16,824 bases of DNA from assembly GCA_002453315.1 (NCBI GenBank), contig DKGO01000049.1, forward strand, positions 1-16,824. Reading direction: 5' to 3'. The notes under the pieces are model-generated. The model did no database searches. It saw nothing but the letters and a program-made list of their open reading frames with translations, and was not told where the DNA came from. A program made the position numbers and the translations under genes. The stretch comes from Caryophanales bacterium UBA6768. Lineage in GTDB: Bacteria; Bacillota; Bacilli; Bacillales_D; Amphibacillaceae. Shown in pieces: positions 6,416 through 13,784 of this stretch. The first letter of the stretch is position 1. The number at the start of each line of letters is the position of its first letter.

Positions 6416-8497
6416 ATGAAACAATTATTCACTTCAAAGCTAATGAAACGAAATTTAATCACAACTTTATTGTTGACATTTTTATCCTTATCCATTTTAT
6501 TTTTATTAATTAATTTTATTATTTATCATTCTGTAAGGGGGGAAGTTGAAAATAGAAATCAATTATTGGCAAAAACTTTAGGGAAAAATACTGACTATAT
6601 TTTATTAAATGTCATTAATGACATGAAAATAATATCGGAATATTCCAAAAGGTTAAATTTAGATGAGGACCAAAATTTAATGGAAATGGAAGAAATTATT
6701 TTTGGTAATCCGCTCTACTACCATGCAAGGGTATTTAATGAAAACAAAGAAATTATTTCAAATGTCCCCAACGTCACTTTTTCTAATTCCCCGGAAGATA
6801 AACCATTAATTAATCGAATGGAGTGGTCACAAACGTACTACATTTCAGATATGTTTACTCTAGAAGGAGGCAGAAAAACGATTGCGGTATCCTACCCTAT
6901 CTTAGATGAAAATGACACATATCGTGGTGGCGTGATTGCCTATCTTAACTTACATACCCTTTCTAGACTATTAAGCCAGGTAAAATTAGGCCAACAAGGA
7001 ATAAATGTGTTACTAGACTCTAAGGGTAAAGTCATTTCCTCCAATGTAGAAGAATTTATGACAGTGGACCTTTCTCAACACATACTTGGGGAGAATTTAT
7101 ATAAAGATAAACGGGGGGTTTGGTATGGACGAATTTTTGATCAGTCAATGACATTTGCCTATCAACCCGTTAAATATGGAAATTTTGGCGTTTTGGTTGG
7201 GGAACCGAATTCACAGGCCATTAAGCCTGTTACACAATTACAGAAATTTCTGTTAATAGCTTTCTTTATTGGACTGGGCTTAACATTTATCGTTACTATT
7301 TTCTCCACAATGAATATTATTGGTAGATTAACAAATTTAACCCATCAAGCAAAACAATATAAAGAATCTAATCAGGCAAAAATAAATATTATCCGTAGTG
7401 ATGATGAAATTGGAGAACTTTCCGTGATGATGGACGAGATGGCTAATGAGTTAATTAAAAAAGAAAAAGATTTGGCAAATATTTTAGAATCGATACCTTA
7501 TGCTGTAGTGACAACTAATCGGGAAGGAGAAATCATTACCTTTAATAAAGGAGCGGAAAAATTAACCCAATTTGATCGAACGGAAGTTATCGGTAAAAGG
7601 GTTATTGATGTGCCATTTAAAAGAAATCAGAATGAATTTATTAATTTAAAAACATTAATGGCTGGTAAAAAATTTGAAGATGAAGAGAGCTATATATTAG
7701 ATAAGAATGGAAACTATTATAATGTAAGAGTTTATTCTAATCTTTTTTATGATAATAACGACCGGGTTATCGGCTCCATTATGATTCTAAGGGATGTAAG
7801 CAAACTTAAAAAAATGGAAGAGGATTTAAAACGGGCCGAACACATGGCTTCATTGGGAAGACTAACAGCGGGGGTAGCCCATGAAATAAAAAATCCACTC
7901 AGTATTATTCATGCTGCTGCGGAAGCCATTAAAATTGAAATTGACCCACAACAATCTTATATAATTGAATTAACGGATGATATATTGGAAACTTCTGAAC
8001 GAATGAATGAACTTATTGTAGATTTTTTAAAATTATCTAAGGGAAATATTGAAGAACAAACGGAATCAATAGATATTTTGTTAATTATTGATGAATTACT
8101 CCTCCTTTTGAGAAATCGTTTTGATAAAAATGACATCATTGTTCATAAGCACTTTCATATACAAGAGGCAATCATTACTTCAGAGAAAAGTAAAATTAGT
8201 CAATTGCTTTTAAATGTTTTAATCAATGGTATACAGGCAATGGAAAATGGCGGTAATTTGTCAATATCAGTATCAAAGGAACATTCAACGATTTCTATTA
8301 TTATTAAGGATTCCGGTGAAGGGATAACTACAGAAAATTTGGAACTTGTATTTGATCCTTTTTTTACAACTAAAAAGTCAGGTACGGGGCTAGGGTTGTC
8401 GATTGCCTATGAAACAGTTACCCAATATAACGGGACTATTGAGATAATAAGTGAAAATTCTGTGGGTACCACGGTCATTATTAAATTCCCACAATAG
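6416..8497 (+). CDS. Cache-HAMP-PAS sensor histidine kinase
   Basis: This 693-residue membrane sensor kinase probably detects an extracellular small molecule and phosphorylates the next gene product. Order of parts: transmembrane helix about 14-38; extracellular double-Cache-like domain about 39-275; second helix about 277-298; HAMP about 299-350; PAS about 353-465; HisKA with phospho-acceptor His489 in GVAHEIKNPL; and HATPase_c with N-box (Asn600/Asn604), DSGEG, FDPFFTT and GTGLGL (656-661). Cache domains of this type often bind carboxylates, amino acids or amines. The architecture fits kinases paired with NtrC-family regulators (AtoS/ZraS-like). The ribosome binding site is modest (GGATGGG, 5 nt upstream of ATG). 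The regulator gene starts 49 nt downstream with no terminator between, forming a kinase-regulator operon. Confidence 0.93.
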   Translation: MKQLFTSKLMKRNLITTLLLTFLSLSILFLLINFIIYHSVRGEVENRNQLLAKTLGKNTDYILLNVINDMKIISEYSKRLNLDEDQNLMEMEEIIFGNPLYYHARVFNENKEIISNVPNVTFSNSPEDKPLINRMEWSQTYYISDMFTLEGGRKTIAVSYPILDENDTYRGGVIAYLNLHTLSRLLSQVKLGQQGINVLLDSKGKVISSNVEEFMTVDLSQHILGENLYKDKRGVWYGRIFDQSMTFAYQPVKYGNFGVLVGEPNSQAIKPVTQLQKFLLIAFFIGLGLTFIVTIFSTMNIIGRLTNLTHQAKQYKESNQAKINIIRSDDEIGELSVMMDEMANELIKKEKDLANILESIPYAVVTTNREGEIITFNKGAEKLTQFDRTEVIGKRVIDVPFKRNQNEFINLKTLMAGKKFEDEESYILDKNGNYYNVRVYSNLFYDNNDRVIGSIMILRDVSKLKKMEEDLKRAEHMASLGRLTAGVAHEIKNPLSIIHAAAEAIKIEIDPQQSYIIELTDDILETSERMNELIVDFLKLSKGNIEEQTESIDILLIIDELLLLLRNRFDKNDIIVHKHFHIQEAIITSEKSKISQLLLNVLINGIQAMENGGNLSISVSKEHSTISIIIKDSGEGITTENLELVFDPFFTTKKSGTGLGLSIAYETVTQYNGTIEIISENSVGTTVIIKFPQ

Positions 8498-8546
8498 ACC
8501 CATGGAGTAAATAATTATTTTGGATGAACAAGAAAGAGGAATAGAA

Positions 8547-9905
8547 ATGAAAAATATTCTGTTGGTTGATGATGAACCAAAATTAATTAAAATATTTAAA
8601 TCAATGTTATCTAAACAAAATTATCAGGTTCATACCGCTACTAATGGACAAGAGGCTAGAAAAAGAATTTCCGAAATAAAAATTGATATAGTTTTTCTTG
8701 ATCTACGACTTCCCGATTGTACGGGTATTGAATTATTGAAGGAATTTAGTTCCTATTACCCAGAAAAAGTTTATATCATTATGACTGCCTACGGGAACAT
8801 AGAGAATGCTGTATCAGCAATGAAAGCTGGTGCATTTGATTACATTATAAAGCCTGTAAAAATTAATGAATTACTTGTTGTAATTGAAAAAGCCTTTGAA
8901 TGGATACGGATTAAAAATGAAAATAATGAATTAAAAGTAAAGGTACAGGAAAATGAAATAAATGAGAAAATTATCGGATCAAGTCCCGCCATGAAAAGAA
9001 TTTTTGAAATGGTTCATCGTGTAGCCATCACTAATACAAATGTTTTATTGCAAGGAGAAAGTGGTACAGGTAAAACAATGATTGCATCCATGATACATAA
9101 ACAAAGTAAACGGAATGGGCTGCCATTTATCCCAGTCAATTGCGCAGCACTGCCTGAACAACTGCTTGAGAGTGAACTATTTGGTCATGTCAAAGGGGCC
9201 TTTTCTGGTGCTATTTCGAATAGAATGGGAAAGTTTGAAGCAGCTGATGGTGGCACTATTTTTTTAGACGAAATAAGTGAAACAACATTGGCATTTCAGG
9301 CAAAGCTGTTACAAGTAACCCAAAATAAAACATTTATGCCTGTTGGAAGTGACACATTAAAAAGCGTAAATGTTAGAATAATAGCAGCAACTAACCAAAA
9401 TTTAAAAAGTTTATTGTCGAAAGGTTCCTTTAGGGAGGATTTATATTATCGTTTAAATGTCATGGATATCTTTCTCCCCCCTTTGAGGGATAGAAAAGAC
9501 GATATTTTATTGTTAGCCAGCCAGTTTCTGAAAAAGCATAAATTGAAAAACCAAATTGATTATAAAATGACGGATTCAATTAAATTGATTTTAACCCACT
9601 ACCCTTGGCCAGGTAATGTTAGAGAATTAGAAAGTGCCATCGAAAGGGCTGTTGTATTGGCTAGGGATGGCTATTTATCCTTAGATGGATTTCCACATCA
9701 AATACAGGAATTTGCTCAACAATTTAACAAGCAGGATCTAATTAATGATGAACATACATTACCTGAGAGGCTGGAAATGATGGAAAAACAAATTATTTTG
9801 GAGGCACTTGATCAGTCTTCTGGTAAACCAGCATTAGCTGCTAAAGTGTTAGGAATTTCTAGACAAAGTTTATTATATAAAACCAAAAAGTATTTTAATC
9901 AATAA
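8547..9905 (+). CDS. NtrC-family sigma-54-dependent response regulator
   Basis: This 452-residue activator remodels closed sigma-54 RNA polymerase complexes using ATP. The receiver domain (1 to about 120) has Asp8, Asp9, the phospho-acceptor Asp52 (LDLRLP), Thr80 and Lys102. The AAA+ domain has Walker A GESGTGKT (170-177), the sigma-54 contact loop GAFSGA (217-222), Walker B GGTIFLDE (235-242) and the REDLYYRL arginine-finger region. A Fis-type helix-turn-helix ends the protein (about 425-452, LAAKVLGISRQSLLYK). The contact loop has Ser where GAFTGA has Thr, a conservative change. ATG at 8547 has AGAGGA 6 nt upstream. An in-frame TTG at 8520 has only GGAG 12 nt away, and the receiver domain starts at the ATG. 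The likely targets are the two nearby sigma-54 promoters. Confidence 0.95.
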   Translation: MKNILLVDDEPKLIKIFKSMLSKQNYQVHTATNGQEARKRISEIKIDIVFLDLRLPDCTGIELLKEFSSYYPEKVYIIMTAYGNIENAVSAMKAGAFDYIIKPVKINELLVVIEKAFEWIRIKNENNELKVKVQENEINEKIIGSSPAMKRIFEMVHRVAITNTNVLLQGESGTGKTMIASMIHKQSKRNGLPFIPVNCAALPEQLLESELFGHVKGAFSGAISNRMGKFEAADGGTIFLDEISETTLAFQAKLLQVTQNKTFMPVGSDTLKSVNVRIIAATNQNLKSLLSKGSFREDLYYRLNVMDIFLPPLRDRKDDILLLASQFLKKHKLKNQIDYKMTDSIKLILTHYPWPGNVRELESAIERAVVLARDGYLSLDGFPHQIQEFAQQFNKQDLINDEHTLPERLEMMEKQIILEALDQSSGKPALAAKVLGISRQSLLYKTKKYFNQ

Positions 9906-10022
9906 TTTTGTACGATGTTATGTAATTAGTGACAAACGTCTACTTATTCCCCAACACCCATCCATAAAATAGTCTTCCCCCAAAGCCATTATTCTTTCAC
10001 ATAATTTTATTGATTTTGAAAA

Positions 10023-10056
10023 GGTTGTGGTGTATTTCCACAACCCTTCTATTTTT
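10023..10056 (+). terminator. Terminator of the kinase-regulator operon
   Basis: GGTTGTGG (10023-10030) pairs perfectly with CCACAACC (10038-10045) across a 7-nt loop, followed by a T-rich tail to 10056. It lies 117 nt past the regulator stop codon. The tail is interrupted (CTTCTATTTTT), so efficiency may be moderate. Confidence 0.65.
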
Positions 10057-10195
10057 CCACCACTAAAAAACCGGTAATGGCATACACCCCTTATTCTGTC
10101 ATCTACAAGTGCCAACCCCTATCAATGGATTTCTTCCCTATTAACTAGATTCACTCTTCAACCCTATTAGCCATTATCCCCTTTCTCAGCCTTTT

Positions 10196-10252
10196 ATAAA
10201 TATTTGTAAAAATATTTTTACTGTAAGTTCAAGTTTTTTTACAAAATGTAAA
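10196..10252. promoter_or_regulatory. Candidate enhancer (UAS) for the NtrC-type activator, copy 3
   Basis: A perfect 16-bp palindrome, GTAAAAATATTTTTAC (10206-10221), is followed by TG and preceded by TATTT. A TTTTTTTACAA element follows at 10234-10243, extending into a second dyad, TTTACA-AAA-TGTAAA (10238-10252). The same two-part layout occurs before the first sigma-54 promoter. The palindrome centre is about 95 bp before the predicted start site. Confidence 0.5.
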
Positions 10253-10260
10253 CGCTTTGA
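10247..10260 (+). promoter_or_regulatory. Catabolite-responsive element (cre) for CcpA
   Basis: TGTAAACGCTTTGA matches the cre consensus TGWAANCGNTNWCA at 13 of 14 positions. It lies between the candidate enhancer and the -24 element, and overlaps one arm of the adjacent dyad. CcpA bound here could block activator-polymerase looping. Control of sigma-54 catabolic operons by CcpA is known in Bacillus (for example levanase). Confidence 0.6.
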
Positions 10261-10282
10261 TGATAAATCCACCTTTTATAAT

Positions 10283-10298
10283 TGGCATGTAAATTGCA
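10283..10298 (+). promoter_or_regulatory. Sigma-54 (-24/-12) promoter of the importer operon
   Basis: TTGGCATG followed by TTGCA places the invariant GG at 10284-10285 and GC at 10296-10297, exactly 12 bp apart. The predicted start is near 10309, giving a leader of about 35 nt that includes the ribosome binding site. It is the only clear promoter before the importer genes. Confidence 0.87.
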
Positions 10299-10343
10299 AC
10301 AAGATATATAAGGCAAAAAAGTCTATAAGGGGGGTACGTGTGA

Positions 10344-10988
10344 ATGATTGATTTTATTCAAAATAATTGGGCGACTTTGATGGAATTAACCTGGGAACAT
10401 ATTCGTATTGTCGGAATTGCTGTCGGTTTTTCAATATTAACCGGTGTGCCTTTCGGTATTTATATTACGCAAAAAGAAACACTGGCTAATTTAGTCCTTT
10501 CTGTTTCTAGCATTATTATGACGATTCCAAGTATAGCCTTGTTTGGAATCATGATACCGATATTTTCAATTATTAATCAAGGAATTGGGTTTGTCCCGGC
10601 CGTAGTTGCATTAATCTTGTATTCCCAATTACCAATTATTCGAAATACTTATATTGCCATCAAAAATGTAAACCCTAACATTCGTGATGCAGCAATTGGC
10701 ATGGGGATGACGGATTTTCAAAGATTAGTACGTGTTGAATTACCTATTGCCCTCCCGGTTATTATGGCGGGGGTACGAATGGCTATAGTGTTAACAATAG
10801 GAATTGCAGCTATTGCCGCATACATCGGGGCTGGAGGACTTGGTGTATATATTGCTAGGGGTATTTCTACCAGTTATAAAGAGATGGTCCAGGTTGGCGC
10901 TTTAGGGGTATCTATTTTGGCAATTGCAATTGATCAAATAATGGGAGGGATTCAACGAACCCTGTCTGTTAAGGGGATGAAATCATAA
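10344..10988 (+). CDS. OpuC/ProW-like ABC importer permease 1
   Basis: This 214-residue membrane permease of the quaternary-amine (osmoprotectant) ABC importer group has about five to six hydrophobic helices. The cytoplasmic EAA loop (RDAAIGMGMTDFQRL) contacts the ATPase, and it is followed by an ELPIALPVIMAGVR segment. GAGGLG near residue 170 is typical of OpuBB/OpuCB-type subunits. It is the first gene behind the second sigma-54 promoter, with GGGGGG 9 nt before the ATG. An in-frame GTG at 10338 is followed at once by a stop, so the ATG is the true start. It should pair with the second permease gene downstream as a heterodimer. Substrate prediction beyond a small, probably cationic or zwitterionic, compound is not possible. 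Confidence 0.9.
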   Translation: MIDFIQNNWATLMELTWEHIRIVGIAVGFSILTGVPFGIYITQKETLANLVLSVSSIIMTIPSIALFGIMIPIFSIINQGIGFVPAVVALILYSQLPIIRNTYIAIKNVNPNIRDAAIGMGMTDFQRLVRVELPIALPVIMAGVRMAIVLTIGIAAIAAYIGAGGLGVYIARGISTSYKEMVQVGALGVSILAIAIDQIMGGIQRTLSVKGMKS

Positions 10989-11006
10989 TGGAGAAGGTGT
11001 TTAGAA

Positions 11007-12002
11007 ATGCTGACATTTAATGAAGTTACAAAAATTTATGGAGATAATAAAAATCAAGTAACAGCTGTTGATAATATATCATTTAAAGTAAATGAAGGTG
11101 ATATTTGTGTCCTACTAGGTCCGTCTGGATGTGGTAAGACAACCTTACTAAGGATTGTTAATCGGTTAGTCAACCTAACTAGTGGTAATGTAAAAATGAA
11201 TGACCAGGATATCCAATCATTAAATTTAATACAATTGAGGAGATCTATTGGCTATGTAATTCAACAAAATGGTTTATTTCCCAATATGACTATTGAGGAG
11301 AATATATGTGTTGTCCCGAAATTACTAGGGTGGGATCGTTTGCAAATGAAAAAACGTTCCGACGAATTGTTGGATTTATTTGGTTTAAATCCCGATGAAT
11401 TCAAAAGACGCTTTCCTTGGGAACTATCGGGGGGTCAACAACAACGTGTCGGAATCGCAAGGGCATTGGCCGCTGATCCACCAATTATGTTAATGGATGA
11501 ACCATTTGGAGCGTTAGACCCGGTCATTCGAGAACATATTCAAAATGAATTTCTAAGAATACAGGAAAATGTTAGGAAAACAATTTTATTTGTTAGTCAC
11601 GACTTAGATGAGGCGGTAAGAATTGCAGATAAAATTGCTATTATGAAAGATGGATCACTTATGCAATATGATAGCCCTAATGAAGTACTAGCAAATCCAA
11701 AAAATGACTTTGTTAAAGATTTTATTGGAAGTGAGAGTTCCCTCAAAAGGCTTTCTTTATTTACTGTTGGTGATTTAATTCAGGCGGTAGGGATTGAAAA
11801 TAACCATACAAATTTGCAACTTATCAAAGAGAAGGTAAATATTAATCAAAGTTTACGACAGGCTTTGTCTATTATTTTATCCTCTAAAAATAATGAAGTA
11901 AAAGTCATAAATGAATCTGAAAAGCCAATTGGTGTTTTAAATATTGCAAATTTATCGTCTTTTAGTTCTCATTCAGTTAGTCAAACATCAGATATTTTAT
12001 AG
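11007..12002 (+). CDS. OpuCA/ProV-like ABC importer ATPase
   Basis: This is the cytoplasmic ATPase that powers the importer. Walker A is GPSGCGKT (38-45), the Q-loop is in YVIQQNGLFP, the signature is LSGGQQQR (140-147), Walker B is IMLMDE (160-165) and the switch His is His198. The ATPase domain ends near residue 240. The remaining 90 residues look like a shortened, degenerate CBS region (EKPIGVLNI resembles a CBS strand). Typical OpuCA proteins have two full CBS domains and about 380-400 residues, so ionic-strength or nucleotide sensing through CBS may be reduced or absent. AAGGTG lies 7 nt before the ATG. The gap to the upstream permease gene is only 18 nt. Confidence 0.92.
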   Translation: MLTFNEVTKIYGDNKNQVTAVDNISFKVNEGDICVLLGPSGCGKTTLLRIVNRLVNLTSGNVKMNDQDIQSLNLIQLRRSIGYVIQQNGLFPNMTIEENICVVPKLLGWDRLQMKKRSDELLDLFGLNPDEFKRRFPWELSGGQQQRVGIARALAADPPIMLMDEPFGALDPVIREHIQNEFLRIQENVRKTILFVSHDLDEAVRIADKIAIMKDGSLMQYDSPNEVLANPKNDFVKDFIGSESSLKRLSLFTVGDLIQAVGIENNHTNLQLIKEKVNINQSLRQALSIILSSKNNEVKVINESEKPIGVLNIANLSSFSSHSVSQTSDIL

Positions 12003-12018
12003 ACAAGGGGGGCCTAGA

Positions 12019-12753
12019 ATGGGCAAAAAAATTGAGCGAGTTATTCGCTACATATTAATCACTGTCATTGTCGCAATTTTTGTTTGGGCATATAAAGCGG
12101 GTGCATTTGAGTTTATTATCAATAATAAAAGTGACCTAATTTACTTAAGTGGACAGCATATACGCCTTGTTGCATTTTCCTCTTTTATGGCAATTGCTGT
12201 CGCTATTCCCCTTGGCATCATAGTAACACGGCCGAAATTTAAAAAATTTGATTGGTTGGTAATCAATTTTGCTAACATAGGGCAAACAATCCCTACCCTT
12301 GCTGTTCTGGCTTTAATAATGTCTTATTTCGGGATTGGATGGCAAACGGCAGTTATTGCGCTTTGGTTTAACTCTTTGTTACCTATATTAAGGAATACTG
12401 TAGCAGGAATCGAAAGTGTCAGCCATTCTATTATCGATGCCGGTCTTGGTATGGGAATGACTAGGATACAAATATTGTTTAAGTTGGAGTTGCCAAATTC
12501 ATTCAGTGTTATTTTAGCCGGTATAAGAACCTCCATGATTATTAATGTTGGTTCGGCAGCATTAGCATTTTTAATAGGAGGTGGTGGCCTAGGAGACTTA
12601 ATTTTTACTGGGATTGCAATTGCTGATACAGGGATTATGCTATCAGGTGCTGTGCCAGTTATCATTTTAGCTATTTCACTAGATATGGTACTTGGTATTT
12701 TTGGCAAGGTGATTATTCCTAAAGGTTTACAACGTGATTTAGAAACAGTATAA
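12019..12753 (+). CDS. OpuC/ProW-like ABC importer permease 2
   Basis: This 244-residue permease is homologous in layout to the first. It has an N-terminal membrane anchor (about 8-27), further hydrophobic helices, an EAA loop (IIDAGLGMGMTRIQILF) and the conserved GGGGLG segment. ATG at 12019 is chosen because AAGGGGGG (12005-12012) lies 6 nt upstream. The frame stays open to an ATG at 11944 inside the ATPase gene, but that has no ribosome binding site and would add a non-hydrophobic overlap. The operon order permease-ATPase-permease-binding protein differs from the ATPase-first order of opuC in Bacillus subtilis. Confidence 0.9.
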   Translation: MGKKIERVIRYILITVIVAIFVWAYKAGAFEFIINNKSDLIYLSGQHIRLVAFSSFMAIAVAIPLGIIVTRPKFKKFDWLVINFANIGQTIPTLAVLALIMSYFGIGWQTAVIALWFNSLLPILRNTVAGIESVSHSIIDAGLGMGMTRIQILFKLELPNSFSVILAGIRTSMIINVGSAALAFLIGGGGLGDLIFTGIAIADTGIMLSGAVPVIILAISLDMVLGIFGKVIIPKGLQRDLETV

Positions 12754-12773
12754 AGTAAATGGAGGAGATTTTA

Positions 12774-13718
12774 ATGAAAAGACTAGGTTTATTATTAATG
12801 GTAAGTATATTGGCTTTATTAGTAGCATGTAGTGGTGATAATACTAATGCTAATAAGAATTCGAATGGAAATAATGAAGATAATTCTTCAGCCGAGAAGG
12901 AAAAAATCGTCATTGGTGGGAAAGACTTCACAGAACAGCTGTTATTATCAAAAATTACATCGATTTATTTAAAGGAAAATGGCTACCCTGTTGAAGAGGC
13001 AAGTAACATGGGAAGTACAGTAGTACGTACTGCTCTAGAAAACGGACAAATTGATCTTTATTGGGAATATACTGGTACAGCATTAATTGTTTTTCAGGAG
13101 CAAGAGGTTGAAACAGATCCCGACAAAACGTACGAAATTGTTAAAGACACTGATGAGGAAGTTGGATTAGTATGGTTGGATCGATCAGAGGTTAACAATA
13201 CTTATGCACTGATGATGCGTCAGGATAAGGCAGATGAACTTGGTATAAAAACAATCACAGATTTGGCAAATCACATAAACGATGTTGATGATAGTTTAAT
13301 ATTTTCATCCAATGCTGAATTTTACGCCCGTGATGATGGAATGAAAGGTTTACAAATAGAATATGGATTCGAATTCCCTTCAAACAACGTAGTCAGAATG
13401 GATTCTGGTCTGTTATATGACGCCCTAAAAGAGGGTCAAACCGATGTTTCTGTTGGATTTGCCACAGACGCCCGAATTAAAGGTTTTGATCTAGTTGTTT
13501 TAGAGGATGATTTAATGTTTTTCCCAGCTTATCATGCTGCCCCAGTCATTCGTGAGGATAAAGTTACTGATGAATTATCAGATTTATTAAATCAACTTTC
13601 AGCAAAATTAGATTCTGAAACGATGACATCTCTCAACTATCTCGTCGATGTTGAACATGATGACATTTCTGAAGTTGCAAGGGATTGGTTAGTAGAGGCG
13701 GGATTTCTAAACGAATAA
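12774..13718 (+). CDS. OpuCC/ProX-like substrate-binding lipoprotein
   Basis: This 314-residue extracellular binding protein belongs to the quaternary-amine/osmoprotectant group (OpuAC-type fold). It has a signal peptide with lipobox LLVAC (Cys19), then an Asn/Ser-rich linker (20-40). The mature domain has the hallmark GGKDFTEQ and YWEYTGTAL segments, with many aromatic residues that in this family form the ligand cage. ATG at 12774 follows GGAGGAG by 6 nt. An in-frame ATG at 12759 overlaps that site and would spoil the signal peptide. Known relatives bind glycine betaine, choline, carnitine or proline betaine. Sigma-54 control and linked enzymes point to a nutrient rather than an osmolyte. 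Confidence 0.92.
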   Translation: MKRLGLLLMVSILALLVACSGDNTNANKNSNGNNEDNSSAEKEKIVIGGKDFTEQLLLSKITSIYLKENGYPVEEASNMGSTVVRTALENGQIDLYWEYTGTALIVFQEQEVETDPDKTYEIVKDTDEEVGLVWLDRSEVNNTYALMMRQDKADELGIKTITDLANHINDVDDSLIFSSNAEFYARDDGMKGLQIEYGFEFPSNNVVRMDSGLLYDALKEGQTDVSVGFATDARIKGFDLVVLEDDLMFFPAYHAAPVIREDKVTDELSDLLNQLSAKLDSETMTSLNYLVDVEHDDISEVARDWLVEAGFLNE

Positions 13719-13784
13719 AATGATGCTGTACATTTCAAAACATTAATTATGAATGAAAACACTATGATTGCTGGAGGTTTAACA

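Larger units (their letters stand above)
9906..10343 (+). other. 438-nt intergenic control region
   Basis: This region has no supported gene. In order it contains the terminator of the kinase-regulator operon (10023-10056), a stretch with nothing identifiable (about 10057-10195), the candidate enhancer (10196-10252), a cre site (10247-10260), the sigma-54 promoter (10283-10298) and the GGGGGG ribosome binding site (about 10329-10334). Confidence 0.6.

Noticed and set aside
12324..12707. A 127-residue open frame on the minus strand
   Set aside because: It lies fully antisense to the second permease gene. Its Pro/Ile/Asn-rich composition is what the complement of hydrophobic codons gives, and no ribosome binding site was seen.
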